Positions 8,505 through 15,979 of a stretch of DNA of 45,621 bases are shown in pieces. This stretch comes from an uncultured Ignavibacteria bacterium. GTDB taxonomy: Bacteria; Bacteroidota; Ignavibacteria; Kapaibacteriales; Kapaibacteriaceae. How positions within the stretch are numbered: the first letter of the stretch is position 1; each line of letters opens with the position of its first letter. The position numbers and the translations under genes were made by a program. The stretch covers positions 1 through 45,621 of the forward strand of contig CALMZQ010000041.1 of assembly GCA_937870915.1 (NCBI GenBank), read 5' to 3'. The notes under the pieces are model-generated. The model saw nothing but the letters and a program-made list of their open reading frames with translations, was not told the DNA's origin and made no database searches.

Positions 8505-10341
8505 GGTTCACCACGGAAGATTGTACGTCTGAGAGGATGCGAACAGCGATGTCATATTTCTTGAAAGGAGGCATAAGGTAGATGCCGTCGATAACGTCAA
8601 CTACTCGTGAAAGGAAATTCACGGCGATCTCAATGCCAATCCCTGTTGCAATATCTGTGTTGTCGCCGGCTTCGGCCATTCTATCCCGCACCCACGTTGG
8701 GATGGTCATGCCGGGCACCTCATAGTGCAAGAACTCAGCGTGCCGGATAGTGCGCAATGGAATGATGCCCAACATGAAGTTGATATCGATGCCTTTGATG
8801 CGATCAAGAAATCTATCGAGCAACTCCTCATCGAACACTGGTTGCGAGAAGGCCACATGGGCCCCTTGCTCAGCTTTCATTGCCAATCGGTCGATCTCGC
8901 GCTCCATGTCTTCTGCAGCAGGGTTCACTGCACACGAAATGCAGAATCCTGTATGAGTGCCTAGAGGGTTGCCCATGAGATCTCTGCCGGTATTCATCCT
9001 GCCAAGTGCACGAACAAGTCCGATGGAGTCTACGTCGTACACACTTGTTGCCGACGGAAAATCGCCGATGTGTGTGGGATCTCCGGTAACGGCCAAAATG
9101 TTTCGCACGCCAAGTTCATGTGCACCGATGAGTTCGCTCTGCAAGGCCACCATGTTGCGGTCTCGGCAAGCCAAATGTGATATGCACTCCATACCCGTTG
9201 CATCCTGCACGAGTTTGGAAATGGCAATCGGACTCATGCGGAGTCGGGCACGAGCGCCGTCGCTGATATTCACAGCATCAAGGCCATGTTGCTTGAGATA
9301 CCGTGCACCTTCGATCACGCTCGACATATCAAGACCGCGAGGTACATCAAGTTCCACCGTGGTCACCAATCGTTTTCCAAAAATCTCGTGGAAGGATGTT
9401 TTTGGAGGGGGCTGATGAGCCGTTAGATCGTCTGACTTCACCTTCTTGACAACTACCGGCGAACTACCTACCACAGCTCCGGAAACCGCTTCGGCAATCG
9501 CTCGAATGTGTTCGACGTCAGCTCCACCGTCTGCACCAATGATGGCTGCGCCAGCTTCAACAAGCCTGCGCGATGCGGCTGCCACGTATGAAGGCTCAGC
9601 ATTGTAGAGTGGTATGCCGTCTACAATGGTTGGGATACCAACATCGGGTATGGCAACTAGGGGTACCTCGCTCACGCGCAGAGACTGAACAATGCCGAGC
9701 ATACGTTGTGGTCCAACGGTTCCGTTGGAACCGATGGCTTGTACTCCGTGACGTGTTAGGCGATGGGCTACATCTGATGGGTAAGACCCGCTGAGAACGG
9801 AACCATCTTCGGGGAATGACTTGAGGGCAATGAGCGGAATAGTGGCACTCAGCGATCTCACGGCGTCGATTGCAATCTCGAGTTCATCCAAGTCGATGAA
9901 CGACTTGAGCATGATTAGGTCGGCAGTGGCTGCAAGAAGAGCTGAGATCTGTTCCGTAAAACAGGCCCGCAGGTCATCCGGTTCTAGCGGTCCGAGTGGA
10001 CGTAGGAATCGCCCGCTCGGTCCCACCACGCCGGCAACAACTGCACGCGATCCCGCCGCCGCACGTGCAAGCCACACACCTTTACGGTTGATTTCGTGCA
10101 CTCTTGCAGAGAGCATCGAGGACTCAAGTGCGTACCGATTGGCGTTTTGCGTATTGCTCTGCAGCAATGAAGATCCGGCATCGAGGAAGTCGTGATAGAT
10201 GCGTTCGATCACCACAGGAGAGGTGAGGTTGTATCGGTCACACGGACGTTCAGTGAATCCACGGCGGGCAAGTTCTATTGCCATGGATCCATCCGTAACG
10301 ATCGGACCGAGCTTGATTCTGTCAACTAACGAAAGGCTCAT
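8491..10341 (-). CDS. Homocysteine S-methyltransferase-like / methylenetetrahydrofolate reductase fusion
   Basis: The 616 residues have the layout of the YitJ-type bifunctional protein. Residues 1-300 form a homocysteine S-methyltransferase-like barrel (DGSMAIEL, then NLTSPVVIERIYHDFLDAG). Residues 320-610 form a MetF barrel that reduces methylene-THF to methyl-THF (Glu330 in TVELDVPRG, the LAVTGDPTH loop, and HTGFCISCAVNPAAED). The zinc-thiolate site of the first barrel is missing. The normal GxNC reads GSNG (Gly207), and the normal GGCCG reads GADGG (Asp271, Gly272). The reductase half looks intact, so methyl-THF formation is likely, but methyl transfer to homocysteine by the usual zinc mechanism is not. 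It overlaps the MauE-like gene by 4 bp upstream and the RDD gene by 14 bp downstream. I found no SAM or cobalamin riboswitch before the operon. Confidence 0.88.
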   Translation of the reverse strand: MSLSLVDRIKLGPIVTDGSMAIELARRGFTERPCDRYNLTSPVVIERIYHDFLDAGSSLLQSNTQNANRYALESSMLSARVHEINRKGVWLARAAAGSRAVVAGVVGPSGRFLRPLGPLEPDDLRACFTEQISALLAATADLIMLKSFIDLDELEIAIDAVRSLSATIPLIALKSFPEDGSVLSGSYPSDVAHRLTRHGVQAIGSNGTVGPQRMLGIVQSLRVSEVPLVAIPDVGIPTIVDGIPLYNAEPSYVAAASRRLVEAGAAIIGADGGADVEHIRAIAEAVSGAVVGSSPVVVKKVKSDDLTAHQPPPKTSFHEIFGKRLVTTVELDVPRGLDMSSVIEGARYLKQHGLDAVNISDGARARLRMSPIAISKLVQDATGMECISHLACRDRNMVALQSELIGAHELGVRNILAVTGDPTHIGDFPSATSVYDVDSIGLVRALGRMNTGRDLMGNPLGTHTGFCISCAVNPAAEDMEREIDRLAMKAEQGAHVAFSQPVFDEELLDRFLDRIKGIDINFMLGIIPLRTIRHAEFLHYEVPGMTIPTWVRDRMAEAGDNTDIATGIGIEIAVNFLSRVVDVIDGIYLMPPFKKYDIAVRILSDVQSSVVNRATT

Positions 10342-10793
10342 TGTTTGGCACCCAAGAGTCCGTTCTCAAGGGAAACTGCTGTAGTCGGGCGCCACACGAG
10401 GTAGGCACACAGGCCGATCATCGCTGTATTCTTCAGCACCTTCAGCCAGCTAACCTCTTCGCCCCCTTCAGCTCCAAAACACCCACAATCGATCTTCAAA
10501 CCCCAGGCCACAGCCCAGGCCACAGCCACGGTGAACATCACAAGCATAATGCCGGAGAGTATTGCGTTGCTTCGCACTCGATAACCAACAACCAAGGCGA
10601 CCCCTACCAGCAGTTCCAGCCAGGGGATCACAAGGGCGTAGGCGTTCACCAGCCAATGCGGCATAAGGCCGTAGTGACCAACCGAAGTAGCAAAGGCAAG
10701 GGGCTCTATGATCTTTGGTACGGCAGCGTACACAAAGTACCCACCAATAAAGATGCGTAAGGCGAGACCGATCCAAGGTTGAAGTACATCCAT
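10338..10793 (-). CDS. MauE/DoxX-like membrane protein
   Basis: A small four-helix membrane protein of 151 residues, with a first segment typical of DoxX/MauE (LALRIFIGGYFVYAAVPKI) and a CGCFG motif between later helices, as in MauE-type proteins linked to disulfide handling. Its role here is unknown. It is the first gene of the leftward train. Its final codons overlap the start of the methyltransferase/MTHFR gene in an ATGA arrangement, so coupled translation is likely. A perfect TGTAAATTACA palindrome lies 6 bp upstream of its start codon. Confidence 0.75.
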   Translation of the reverse strand: MDVLQPWIGLALRIFIGGYFVYAAVPKIIEPLAFATSVGHYGLMPHWLVNAYALVIPWLELLVGVALVVGYRVRSNAILSGIMLVMFTVAVAWAVAWGLKIDCGCFGAEGGEEVSWLKVLKNTAMIGLCAYLVWRPTTAVSLENGLLGAKQ

Positions 10794-10798
10794 AAGCG

Positions 10799-10809
10799 TG
10801 TAAATTACA
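10799..10809. promoter_or_regulatory. Palindrome TGTAA-A-TTACA upstream of the leftward operon
   Basis: A perfect 11-bp palindrome ends 6 bp from the ATG of the MauE-like gene and lies in the short divergent region. Its position fits an operator for the eight-gene leftward transcript or for the rightward DUF5684-like gene. No matching regulator is in the window, so the role is inferred. Confidence 0.35.
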
Positions 10810-10814
10810 TCGAA

Positions 10815-10839
10815 TGATCCGTGCTTGGGGCACGGATCA
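10815..10839. promoter_or_regulatory. Perfect 10-bp inverted repeat in a divergent intergenic region
   Basis: The arms TGATCCGTGC and GCACGGATCA flank a 5-base loop (TTGGG). It sits between the divergent MauE-like and DUF5684-like genes, 36 bp before the latter's start. There is no T-tract on either side, so it is more likely an operator or a 5' UTR hairpin than a terminator. Confidence 0.5.
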
Positions 10840-10874
10840 CATCGGGGTTCTTCACTATTTGTATGGAGTGCATG

Positions 10875-11273
10875 ATGAACGAGTATACCGGCGGTGATGG
10901 GGGAGAGGGATTCATTGCAATGTTCCTCGGAGCATATTTGGTATTCAGCGTTCTAGGATACCTGTTCTTCGGTTTCTGCATCGGGAAGATCCTAGAAAAG
11001 GCCGGCAAGCCGTTATGGACTGGATTTGTGCCGATCTATAACCTTCTGTTACTTATCGAGATCGTTGGCCGCCCAACGTGGTGGATCGTCCTGATGCTGA
11101 TACCGTTCGTGAATTTCGTGATCTTGATCATCGTAAGTATCGACCTTGCAAAGTCCTTTGGAAAGGATGTTGTCTGGGGACTTCTGATTGCGTTTGTAAG
11201 TGTGATTGGGTTGCCAATGTTGGCATTTGGTGACGCCACGTATCAGGGGCCATCTGTCACATCAGGGTCGTAA
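10875..11273 (+). CDS. DUF5684-like small membrane protein
   Basis: A membrane protein of 132 residues with about four hydrophobic segments. The central pattern GKPLWTGFVPIYNLLLLIEIVGRPTWW is characteristic of the DUF5684 group, sometimes found near signal peptidase genes. Function unknown. I chose the ATG at 10875 because GGAG lies 6 bases before it. In-frame alternatives are the ATGs at 10863 and 10872 and a GTG at 10821 inside the inverted repeat. The N-terminus is glycine- and acid-rich (NEYTGGDGGEGF). Its 3' end overlaps that of the leftward small membrane protein by 17 bp. Confidence 0.75.
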   Translation: MNEYTGGDGGEGFIAMFLGAYLVFSVLGYLFFGFCIGKILEKAGKPLWTGFVPIYNLLLLIEIVGRPTWWIVLMLIPFVNFVILIIVSIDLAKSFGKDVVWGLLIAFVSVIGLPMLAFGDATYQGPSVTSGS

Positions 11274-11505
11274 CCAAACTCCAGGCTATCACAGCCAAGA
11301 CAAGACCATTCAACAAGAGACCTGCCTGTGCGAGAAGCTTCCCGCCACGCAGGTCTCGTCGTATATGGGGCTCTATACCAGCTCCAACAGGATGGGCCTT
11401 TGCCGTCTTTATCGCATAGAGTGCAGGAATGATTCCAACACCCCACACGATGGCGAGCGCAATGCTTGCATAAGCAAGCCAAACAACACGTGTATGGGGC
11501 TTCAC
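11257..11505 (-). CDS. DUF4190-like two-helix membrane protein
   Basis: An 82-residue protein with two hydrophobic helices (VVWLAYASIALAIVWGVGII and LLAQAGLLLNGLVLAVIAW) joined by a basic loop that contains GGKLLAQAG, similar to the small DUF4190 membrane domain. Function unknown. The start is a GTG at 11503-11505, one base after the stop of the metalloprotease gene, so it is probably translated by coupling from the same message. The 3' end overlaps the convergent DUF5684-like gene by 17 bp. Confidence 0.65.
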   Translation of the reverse strand: MKPHTRVVWLAYASIALAIVWGVGIIPALYAIKTAKAHPVGAGIEPHIRRDLRGGKLLAQAGLLLNGLVLAVIAWSLVTTLM

Positions 11506-11506
11506 G

Positions 11507-13963
11507 TTAGCTCTTTGGATCGAGTGCTTGACGGATCTGGAGATCGAGGTCTTCGAAATGTGCTGAGGTCATGGAGTCGGACCCCTTAGCCCCTTGCAAC
11601 TTCTTCTGAATGGACTTCAAACGTGCACGCGAGATTGCACGGATGTCTGTGTTGTAGGTGTTTGGACCGCGGAAGAAGGCAGCAAATGGGTCATTGCCCG
11701 TTTCCACAGGCTTGGCTGCTTTTTCGATGAGTGCTTGAACATAGGATCGCTGAAGATTGCGACGGTAAAAGTCCACAGGCTTCTTAGTAGTGATCTCCGT
11801 GAGAATAAGCTTCTCAACATCATCAAGCAGCAGTTCCACGCTGTAGGCCTCTGCACCAAAACGTGCTTGCTGATCGAGAAGTCGGAGCAATTTGTCGGAC
11901 GAGATCACGGTACGAAGAACTCGCGTCTGTTGGTTGCTCAAACGCTGAGCTACGTCTGCTGGTGTGAGGAGCTGCGCAATTCGTTCATCAACGAGCCACG
12001 TTGGAGTGGTAAAGACATTTTCACCGATGAAGGCAACAGCCTCTTGTTGTCTGCTTTTGGGAACAGGAGTATAGACAGGACCTGGCGATCCAAACACTTT
12101 GCGTTCGGTCTCTACTCCACCTGGAATATTGGCAACATGACCAACCTCCCGACTCCACTGACCAATAACATCATCATATGCGTCTGAGAGCTGCGTAAAG
12201 TCTTTGCCGTTGTCATACGTAGCATCGTACAAATAGCCCATGATGCGCTTGAGGTTTGCTATGCCATAGGTAGTGGCCTTTACGGCATCGTCGCCAAGGT
12301 CTTCCATCTGCGAAGAAGGGTCTACGGTAACCCATTGCTGCCTACCAAACCGCAACATCTTGTTCGACTCTGTTTCTTTTGCCCATTTGCCCAATGTGTC
12401 GAGCTCATCATCCGGAGTTTTTGCTCCCATGATTGGGCGATAGCCCCACTTCACGGAGAAGTGATCGTATGGCCCCACCTTTGGCATCACATCAACATCG
12501 TCACCAGGCTGGGCGATGTAGTTATACCGTGCATAATCCATGATGGAAGGGGCGGTACCATACTTCGCACAGAAAGTCTTTGAGCGGAGTGAATCAACAG
12601 GGTAGGAGCTCGATGCCTTCATATTGTGAGGCATGCCAATGGTATGTCCAAATTCATGGGCAGCTACAAAGGAAATGAGCTCACCCATGAGAGAGTCCGA
12701 ATAGGGGAGTCTGCGAGACTTCGGGTCGCTAACGGCCTGAGCAAAGAACCACCCGGTCTGCAACTTCATGATGTTGTGGAACCATCCGATGTCGGACTCA
12801 AGTATCTCGCCAGTGCGTGGATCGTGAATATTCGGTCCGTAGGCGTTTTCGATCGGCGATGGATAGTAGCGGATCACGCTATAACGTGCGTCTTCTGGCG
12901 ACCAATCGGGGTCTTCAGCTGCCGTTGGTGGATCGATGCAGCGAACAGCATTCTTATAGCCAGCCGATTCGAATGCGGGGTTCCACGATTCGATTCCCTT
13001 TTTCAGCCACGAACGCCATTGCATTGGAGTTGCAGGGTCGATGTAATATGTGATTGGCTTAATCGGCTCGGACAGTTCACCGCGCAGAAATGCCGCGGTA
13101 TCCTTTGGTTCCAAACGCCAGAGGAGTATGTATTCGCGATTCACGGCTTCGGGCTCAGGACGCGAATAGTCTGTTTGATCCAATGAGAAAAATCCGATCC
13201 GCGGATCTGCAAGTCGAGGAAGCATTGGCTTCTCTGGTAGCAGGACCATTGAGTGGTGCATACCAAAAGACATCGTACGTGAAGCGCTGTTCTGTGCAGG
13301 AGATTCTGCAGAGAAGGTGAGTACGTTTTCGACCTCGATGTTTGAAGGGAAGCTTTTGACGTATTCAACATAGGAGCGTTCCTTATCGACCGGACCCATC
13401 TTGTACTGCTGGCGTACTCCACGGTTTGGGGTAAGGATGGACACATCGCCCACAAACATGTCCGTTACCTCGATCACCACGTTCCCCGAATCCTTGTTAA
13501 ATGCTTGGATCGGAAATGCTTTGATGACCTCTTCGAAATTTGCGGCTTTCACGGCACGAGAGATCGGCGCAGAATCGCTGGCAACATTCACATATGAAAC
13601 GGTGCGAAGGAGGATCTTATCATACTTGCGCTCCCAGCGGATTACCTCCGTATTGTTCTCTTCTCCACCGTACCCTACTTGTGGAGTTTTTGAGATGCGG
13701 GATACAAGAAGCATTTCTTTGCCGAGTTGCTCCTTTGGAATCTCGTAGAAGAACTTTTCGTCAATGCGGTGCACAATAAAAAGCCCCGTATCAGAGACTG
13801 CTTCTTTCGTAACGACCTTATCGTACGGCTTGATCTTCTTGTCTTTATCAGTAGGGGGCTTGTCACCACCCTGAGCAGCTGATTGTGAGCTAGGACTTGA
13901 GCCGCATGAGGCAACAAGGAAAGCACCCACAAGAATGCCCGAAAACCAACGAAGTGAGGTCAT
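11507..13963 (-). CDS. Zinc-dependent metalloprotease lipoprotein (DUF5117/DUF4953 type)
   Basis: The protein has 818 residues with a lipoprotein signal peptide (lipobox LVASC, Cys20), a Ser/Gln/Lys-rich linker, DUF5118/DUF5117-like N-terminal domains and a C-terminal DUF4953 zincin domain. The catalytic motif is HEFGHTIGMPHN, an HExxHxxGxxH site with all three zinc histidines and the glutamate. It is probably an outer-membrane-anchored peptidase; substrates are unknown. Length and domain order are normal for this Bacteroidota family. The region upstream holds a leftward intrinsic terminator about 80 bp before the start, so expression may be attenuated or the gene may have its own promoter after that terminator. 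Confidence 0.88.
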   Translation of the reverse strand: MTSLRWFSGILVGAFLVASCGSSPSSQSAAQGGDKPPTDKDKKIKPYDKVVTKEAVSDTGLFIVHRIDEKFFYEIPKEQLGKEMLLVSRISKTPQVGYGGEENNTEVIRWERKYDKILLRTVSYVNVASDSAPISRAVKAANFEEVIKAFPIQAFNKDSGNVVIEVTDMFVGDVSILTPNRGVRQQYKMGPVDKERSYVEYVKSFPSNIEVENVLTFSAESPAQNSASRTMSFGMHHSMVLLPEKPMLPRLADPRIGFFSLDQTDYSRPEPEAVNREYILLWRLEPKDTAAFLRGELSEPIKPITYYIDPATPMQWRSWLKKGIESWNPAFESAGYKNAVRCIDPPTAAEDPDWSPEDARYSVIRYYPSPIENAYGPNIHDPRTGEILESDIGWFHNIMKLQTGWFFAQAVSDPKSRRLPYSDSLMGELISFVAAHEFGHTIGMPHNMKASSSYPVDSLRSKTFCAKYGTAPSIMDYARYNYIAQPGDDVDVMPKVGPYDHFSVKWGYRPIMGAKTPDDELDTLGKWAKETESNKMLRFGRQQWVTVDPSSQMEDLGDDAVKATTYGIANLKRIMGYLYDATYDNGKDFTQLSDAYDDVIGQWSREVGHVANIPGGVETERKVFGSPGPVYTPVPKSRQQEAVAFIGENVFTTPTWLVDERIAQLLTPADVAQRLSNQQTRVLRTVISSDKLLRLLDQQARFGAEAYSVELLLDDVEKLILTEITTKKPVDFYRRNLQRSYVQALIEKAAKPVETGNDPFAAFFRGPNTYNTDIRAISRARLKSIQKKLQGAKGSDSMTSAHFEDLDLQIRQALDPKS

Positions 13964-14046
13964 ACACTAGCAATGATGAGTGGTGAACGCAGGATGTTGA
14001 AAATACCGTTTTACCTTCAGGTCACCTAAATAGGTCGCGTAGGGAC

Positions 14047-14098
14047 AAAAAAGATGCCCGGCAAGCGTCGGGGAGGGGTTCGCTTTGCTCGGGCATCT
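14047..14098 (-). terminator. Leftward intrinsic terminator
   Basis: On the minus strand a stem of AGATGCCCG and CGGGCATCT, extended inward by GCAAAGCG and CGCTTGC with one bulge, is followed directly by six T residues (plus strand A47-A52). There is no T-tract on the other side, so the signal is directional. No leftward gene lies between it and the divergent pyrF start at 14278, so it must end a short transcript that begins in this gap. Confidence 0.75.
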
Positions 14099-14200
14099 GT
14101 GGTGTTCGTGTGGCCGTATCGGGGTTGGGGACCGGATTGGGGGAGTGGCCACACGATGTATTGAGGGACATGAGTAAGGACGGCGAGCCATGCGAAATGT
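14047..14200 (-). ncRNA. Candidate small RNA or leader with two C-rich hairpin loops
   Basis: Two perfect hairpins follow each other on the minus strand. One has a 9-bp stem (14107-14115 with 14147-14155) and a 31-base, very C-rich loop. The second is the terminator hairpin, whose loop reads AACCCCTCCCCGA. C-rich loops with CCUCC can pair with Shine-Dalgarno-like or G-rich mRNA segments. The 5' end is a guess, since no clear promoter was found. It may instead be the attenuator leader of the metalloprotease gene. No known RNA family (tmRNA, SRP RNA, 6S, RNase P) fits what I can see. Confidence 0.4.
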
Positions 14201-14264
14201 TACATGAGGGTCGAAAAAAAGGCGGCATATCATTGGCATGAAGTACGTAGGTCGTTGAGGTGGC

Positions 14265-14272
14265 TATCTTTG
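14265..14272 (+). promoter_or_regulatory. Bacteroidota-type -7 promoter element of pyrF
   Basis: TATCTTTG matches the Bacteroidota -7 consensus TAnnTTTG exactly. It ends only 5 bases before the ATG at 14278, so transcription would begin at or next to the start codon and give a leaderless mRNA. No TTG lies at the usual 17-23-base spacing upstream. Confidence 0.55.
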
Positions 14273-14277
14273 CGGCC

Positions 14278-15039
14278 ATGATCCCTGCAACCGGACTCTG
14301 CGTTGGGCTTGATCTCGACTTGGCGAAACTGCCTGCCCCCTACAAAAATCGTCCAGACGGACTGGCCTCTTTTGGCCGTGATGTGATCGATGCCACACGT
14401 CATGTTGCATCGTGTTACAAGATTAATCTGGCCTTCTATGAACAATATGGTCGACCTGGGTTGGATGCGATGTATACCATCCGCGAACACTGCGGGTCAT
14501 CGTATGTGATTGCCGACGCAAAACGGGGGGATATCGGTAATACGTCCTCCGCCTATGCGCGTGCTGTGTTCGATGATCTCAATGCTGACGCAATCACCGT
14601 GTCTCCATACATGGGAAGCGATTCTGTGATCCCGTTCTTGGAGGCAGCCGGACGTATGGTCTATGTGCTTGCCCTCACGTCGAACCCGGGCTCGCAAGAT
14701 TTTCAACGAATGAACGTGCAAGGTATGCCACTCTATGAACGTGTGATGCGCACGGCCCTAGACTGGCCACGATCGAGCGATATTGGTTTTGTGATCGGTG
14801 CAACAAATGCAGTAGAATTGTCAGGCTTGAGATCGATGTTCCCCACGGTACCGTTCCTGATTCCAGGGCTTGGGAGTCAAGGTGGAGATGAACAACAGAC
14901 GGTGTTGGCAAATAATGCCGGACCGGCCGTCTTCAATGTTTCTCGTGGGCTGTTGTACCTCGACCCATTGGAAACATGTTTGACGTCGATCCGTGCCGAG
15001 GCGGAGAGGTTGAACGGCGTTCTCACGTCACGTTTATAG
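14278..15039 (+). CDS. pyrF: Orotidine 5'-phosphate decarboxylase, type 2
   Basis: It catalyses the last step of UMP synthesis, decarboxylation of OMP. The 253 residues carry the type 2 signature with the catalytic Asp-Lys-Asp set in VIADAKRGDIGNTSSAYA, the N-terminal LCVGLDLDLAKLP, and the phosphate-binding segment IPGLGSQGGD. I chose the ATG at 14278 over an in-frame GTG at 14260 because a perfect -7 element lies between them. This makes the N-terminus shorter than in many relatives and the message probably leaderless. It is followed by a hairpin that covers the next gene's start codon. Confidence 0.93.
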   Translation: MIPATGLCVGLDLDLAKLPAPYKNRPDGLASFGRDVIDATRHVASCYKINLAFYEQYGRPGLDAMYTIREHCGSSYVIADAKRGDIGNTSSAYARAVFDDLNADAITVSPYMGSDSVIPFLEAAGRMVYVLALTSNPGSQDFQRMNVQGMPLYERVMRTALDWPRSSDIGFVIGATNAVELSGLRSMFPTVPFLIPGLGSQGGDEQQTVLANNAGPAVFNVSRGLLYLDPLETCLTSIRAEAERLNGVLTSRL

Positions 15040-15050
15040 TCCGTGACGGC

Positions 15051-15077
15051 ACATAGGAACACGAGGTGTTCCTATGT
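15051..15077 (+). promoter_or_regulatory. Perfect 12-bp hairpin that includes the DUF2851 start codon
   Basis: The arms ACATAGGAACAC and GTGTTCCTATGT flank a GAG loop. The right arm contains the ATG (15074-15076) of the following gene, so the start codon and the bases before it would be paired in the mRNA. There is no T-tract afterwards, which argues against a simple pyrF terminator. Control of translation, or coupling to pyrF translation, is inferred. Confidence 0.6.
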
Positions 15078-15979
15078 CGCTCCTAGATCTACCAGAAACT
15101 CTGCTGCAACGTGCAGCTCAAAAACTTCTGTCCGACAGTGGTCGTGTATGGACGTGTACCAATGGCGATCCGGTGCAGATCTTAGCACCCGGAATTGTTA
15201 ACCCACACGAAGGCCCCGACTTCACACACATCGCAGTTTTGTATCAAGGATGTGTACGAATCGGTACGGCAGAATTTCACACGTACTCCTCGTCGTGGTT
15301 TGATCATGGTCACGCCAAGGACGCACGGTATGATGATGTGATGATGCATATCGTGCTTGTAGATGATAAGCCTGCAGACTCGTGCATGTGGACCTTAGTA
15401 CTCCCACATTCTGATATGGGGCTGGCACTGCATGGACTTGGCCAGCAACGTGATCATGATGCGAGCAATGTGGACGAAATCCAGCGTTCGGCAATACTCC
15501 GACTCAATCGAGCTACGGCCTATGCACGCTCAGCCATCGGTCGGGTTGGATCCGTTGATGCACTGCGTGTTATGACGTCGCAGTGGTTTGATCGATTGGC
15601 CTCGAAACGACGTCACCCAATGCCGGAAGATCTCGTTTTAGGCGTACGCGCTATCATCATCTCCTCGCCTCTTGGACGCCTTGCGACTCAGATCTGCGAC
15701 TATGAACCTGAACAGATCCTCGACGCTATTGACCGTGCAGAACGAGAACGCATATTCACCGAAGGTGCTGCCTTGCGCCGAGAGATCGTTGTAAATGTGA
15801 TTCTCCCGATCTGTTGCGCACTTGCCGGTGACGCCCAACGTATTGCGCTATTCCAATGGTATTGGTCTGTACGCGCCGTTCATCCGTATGGACTCCTCAC
15901 AAGGCGCTTCCCTAATCAAGACCAAACCTATGTTTGGCAACAACAAGGAATGTTGGAGTGGCTGAGGCGTTATGGGTAG
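15074..15979 (+). CDS. DUF2851 family protein
   Basis: A 301-residue protein of the Bacteroidota-typical DUF2851 family. Recognisable blocks are the N-terminal PGIVNPHEGPDFTHIAV, then GTAEFHTYSSSWFDHGHAKDARYDDVMMHIV, with conserved Asp, Glu, His and Ser residues. Many members are longer, near 400 residues, so this copy may be a short form. The C-terminus (PNQDQTYVWQQQGMLEW) appears complete. No function is established for the family. Its start codon lies in a perfect hairpin 35 bp after pyrF, and its stop abuts an AGTTAC/GTAACT repeat region. Confidence 0.75.
   Translation: MSLLDLPETLLQRAAQKLLSDSGRVWTCTNGDPVQILAPGIVNPHEGPDFTHIAVLYQGCVRIGTAEFHTYSSSWFDHGHAKDARYDDVMMHIVLVDDKPADSCMWTLVLPHSDMGLALHGLGQQRDHDASNVDEIQRSAILRLNRATAYARSAIGRVGSVDALRVMTSQWFDRLASKRRHPMPEDLVLGVRAIIISSPLGRLATQICDYEPEQILDAIDRAERERIFTEGAALRREIVVNVILPICCALAGDAQRIALFQWYWSVRAVHPYGLLTRRFPNQDQTYVWQQQGMLEWLRRYG

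Larger units (their letters stand above)
13964..14277. other. Intergenic region between the metalloprotease and pyrF genes
   Basis: This 314-bp divergent gap holds the leftward terminator/hairpin pair at 14047-14155 and the pyrF promoter element at 14265-14272. The part next to the metalloprotease (13964-14046) has TATTTTCA on the minus strand near 14005, a weak match to the -7 element. No protein-coding frame looks real here. Confidence 0.6.

Noticed and set aside
10794-10874. SAM or cobalamin riboswitch before the methyltransferase/MTHFR operon
   Set aside because: The gap is only 81 bp, shared by divergent genes, and shows only two palindromes, with no aptamer-like structure or terminator.
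14116-14146. G-quadruplex on the plus strand between the metalloprotease and pyrF genes
   Set aside because: G-runs are present (GGGG, GGGG, GGGGG), but the fourth run is only GG, and the region is better explained as the C-rich loop of a minus-strand hairpin.
13964-14277. tmRNA, SRP RNA, 6S or RNase P RNA
   Set aside because: None of the conserved cores of these RNAs could be found on either strand.
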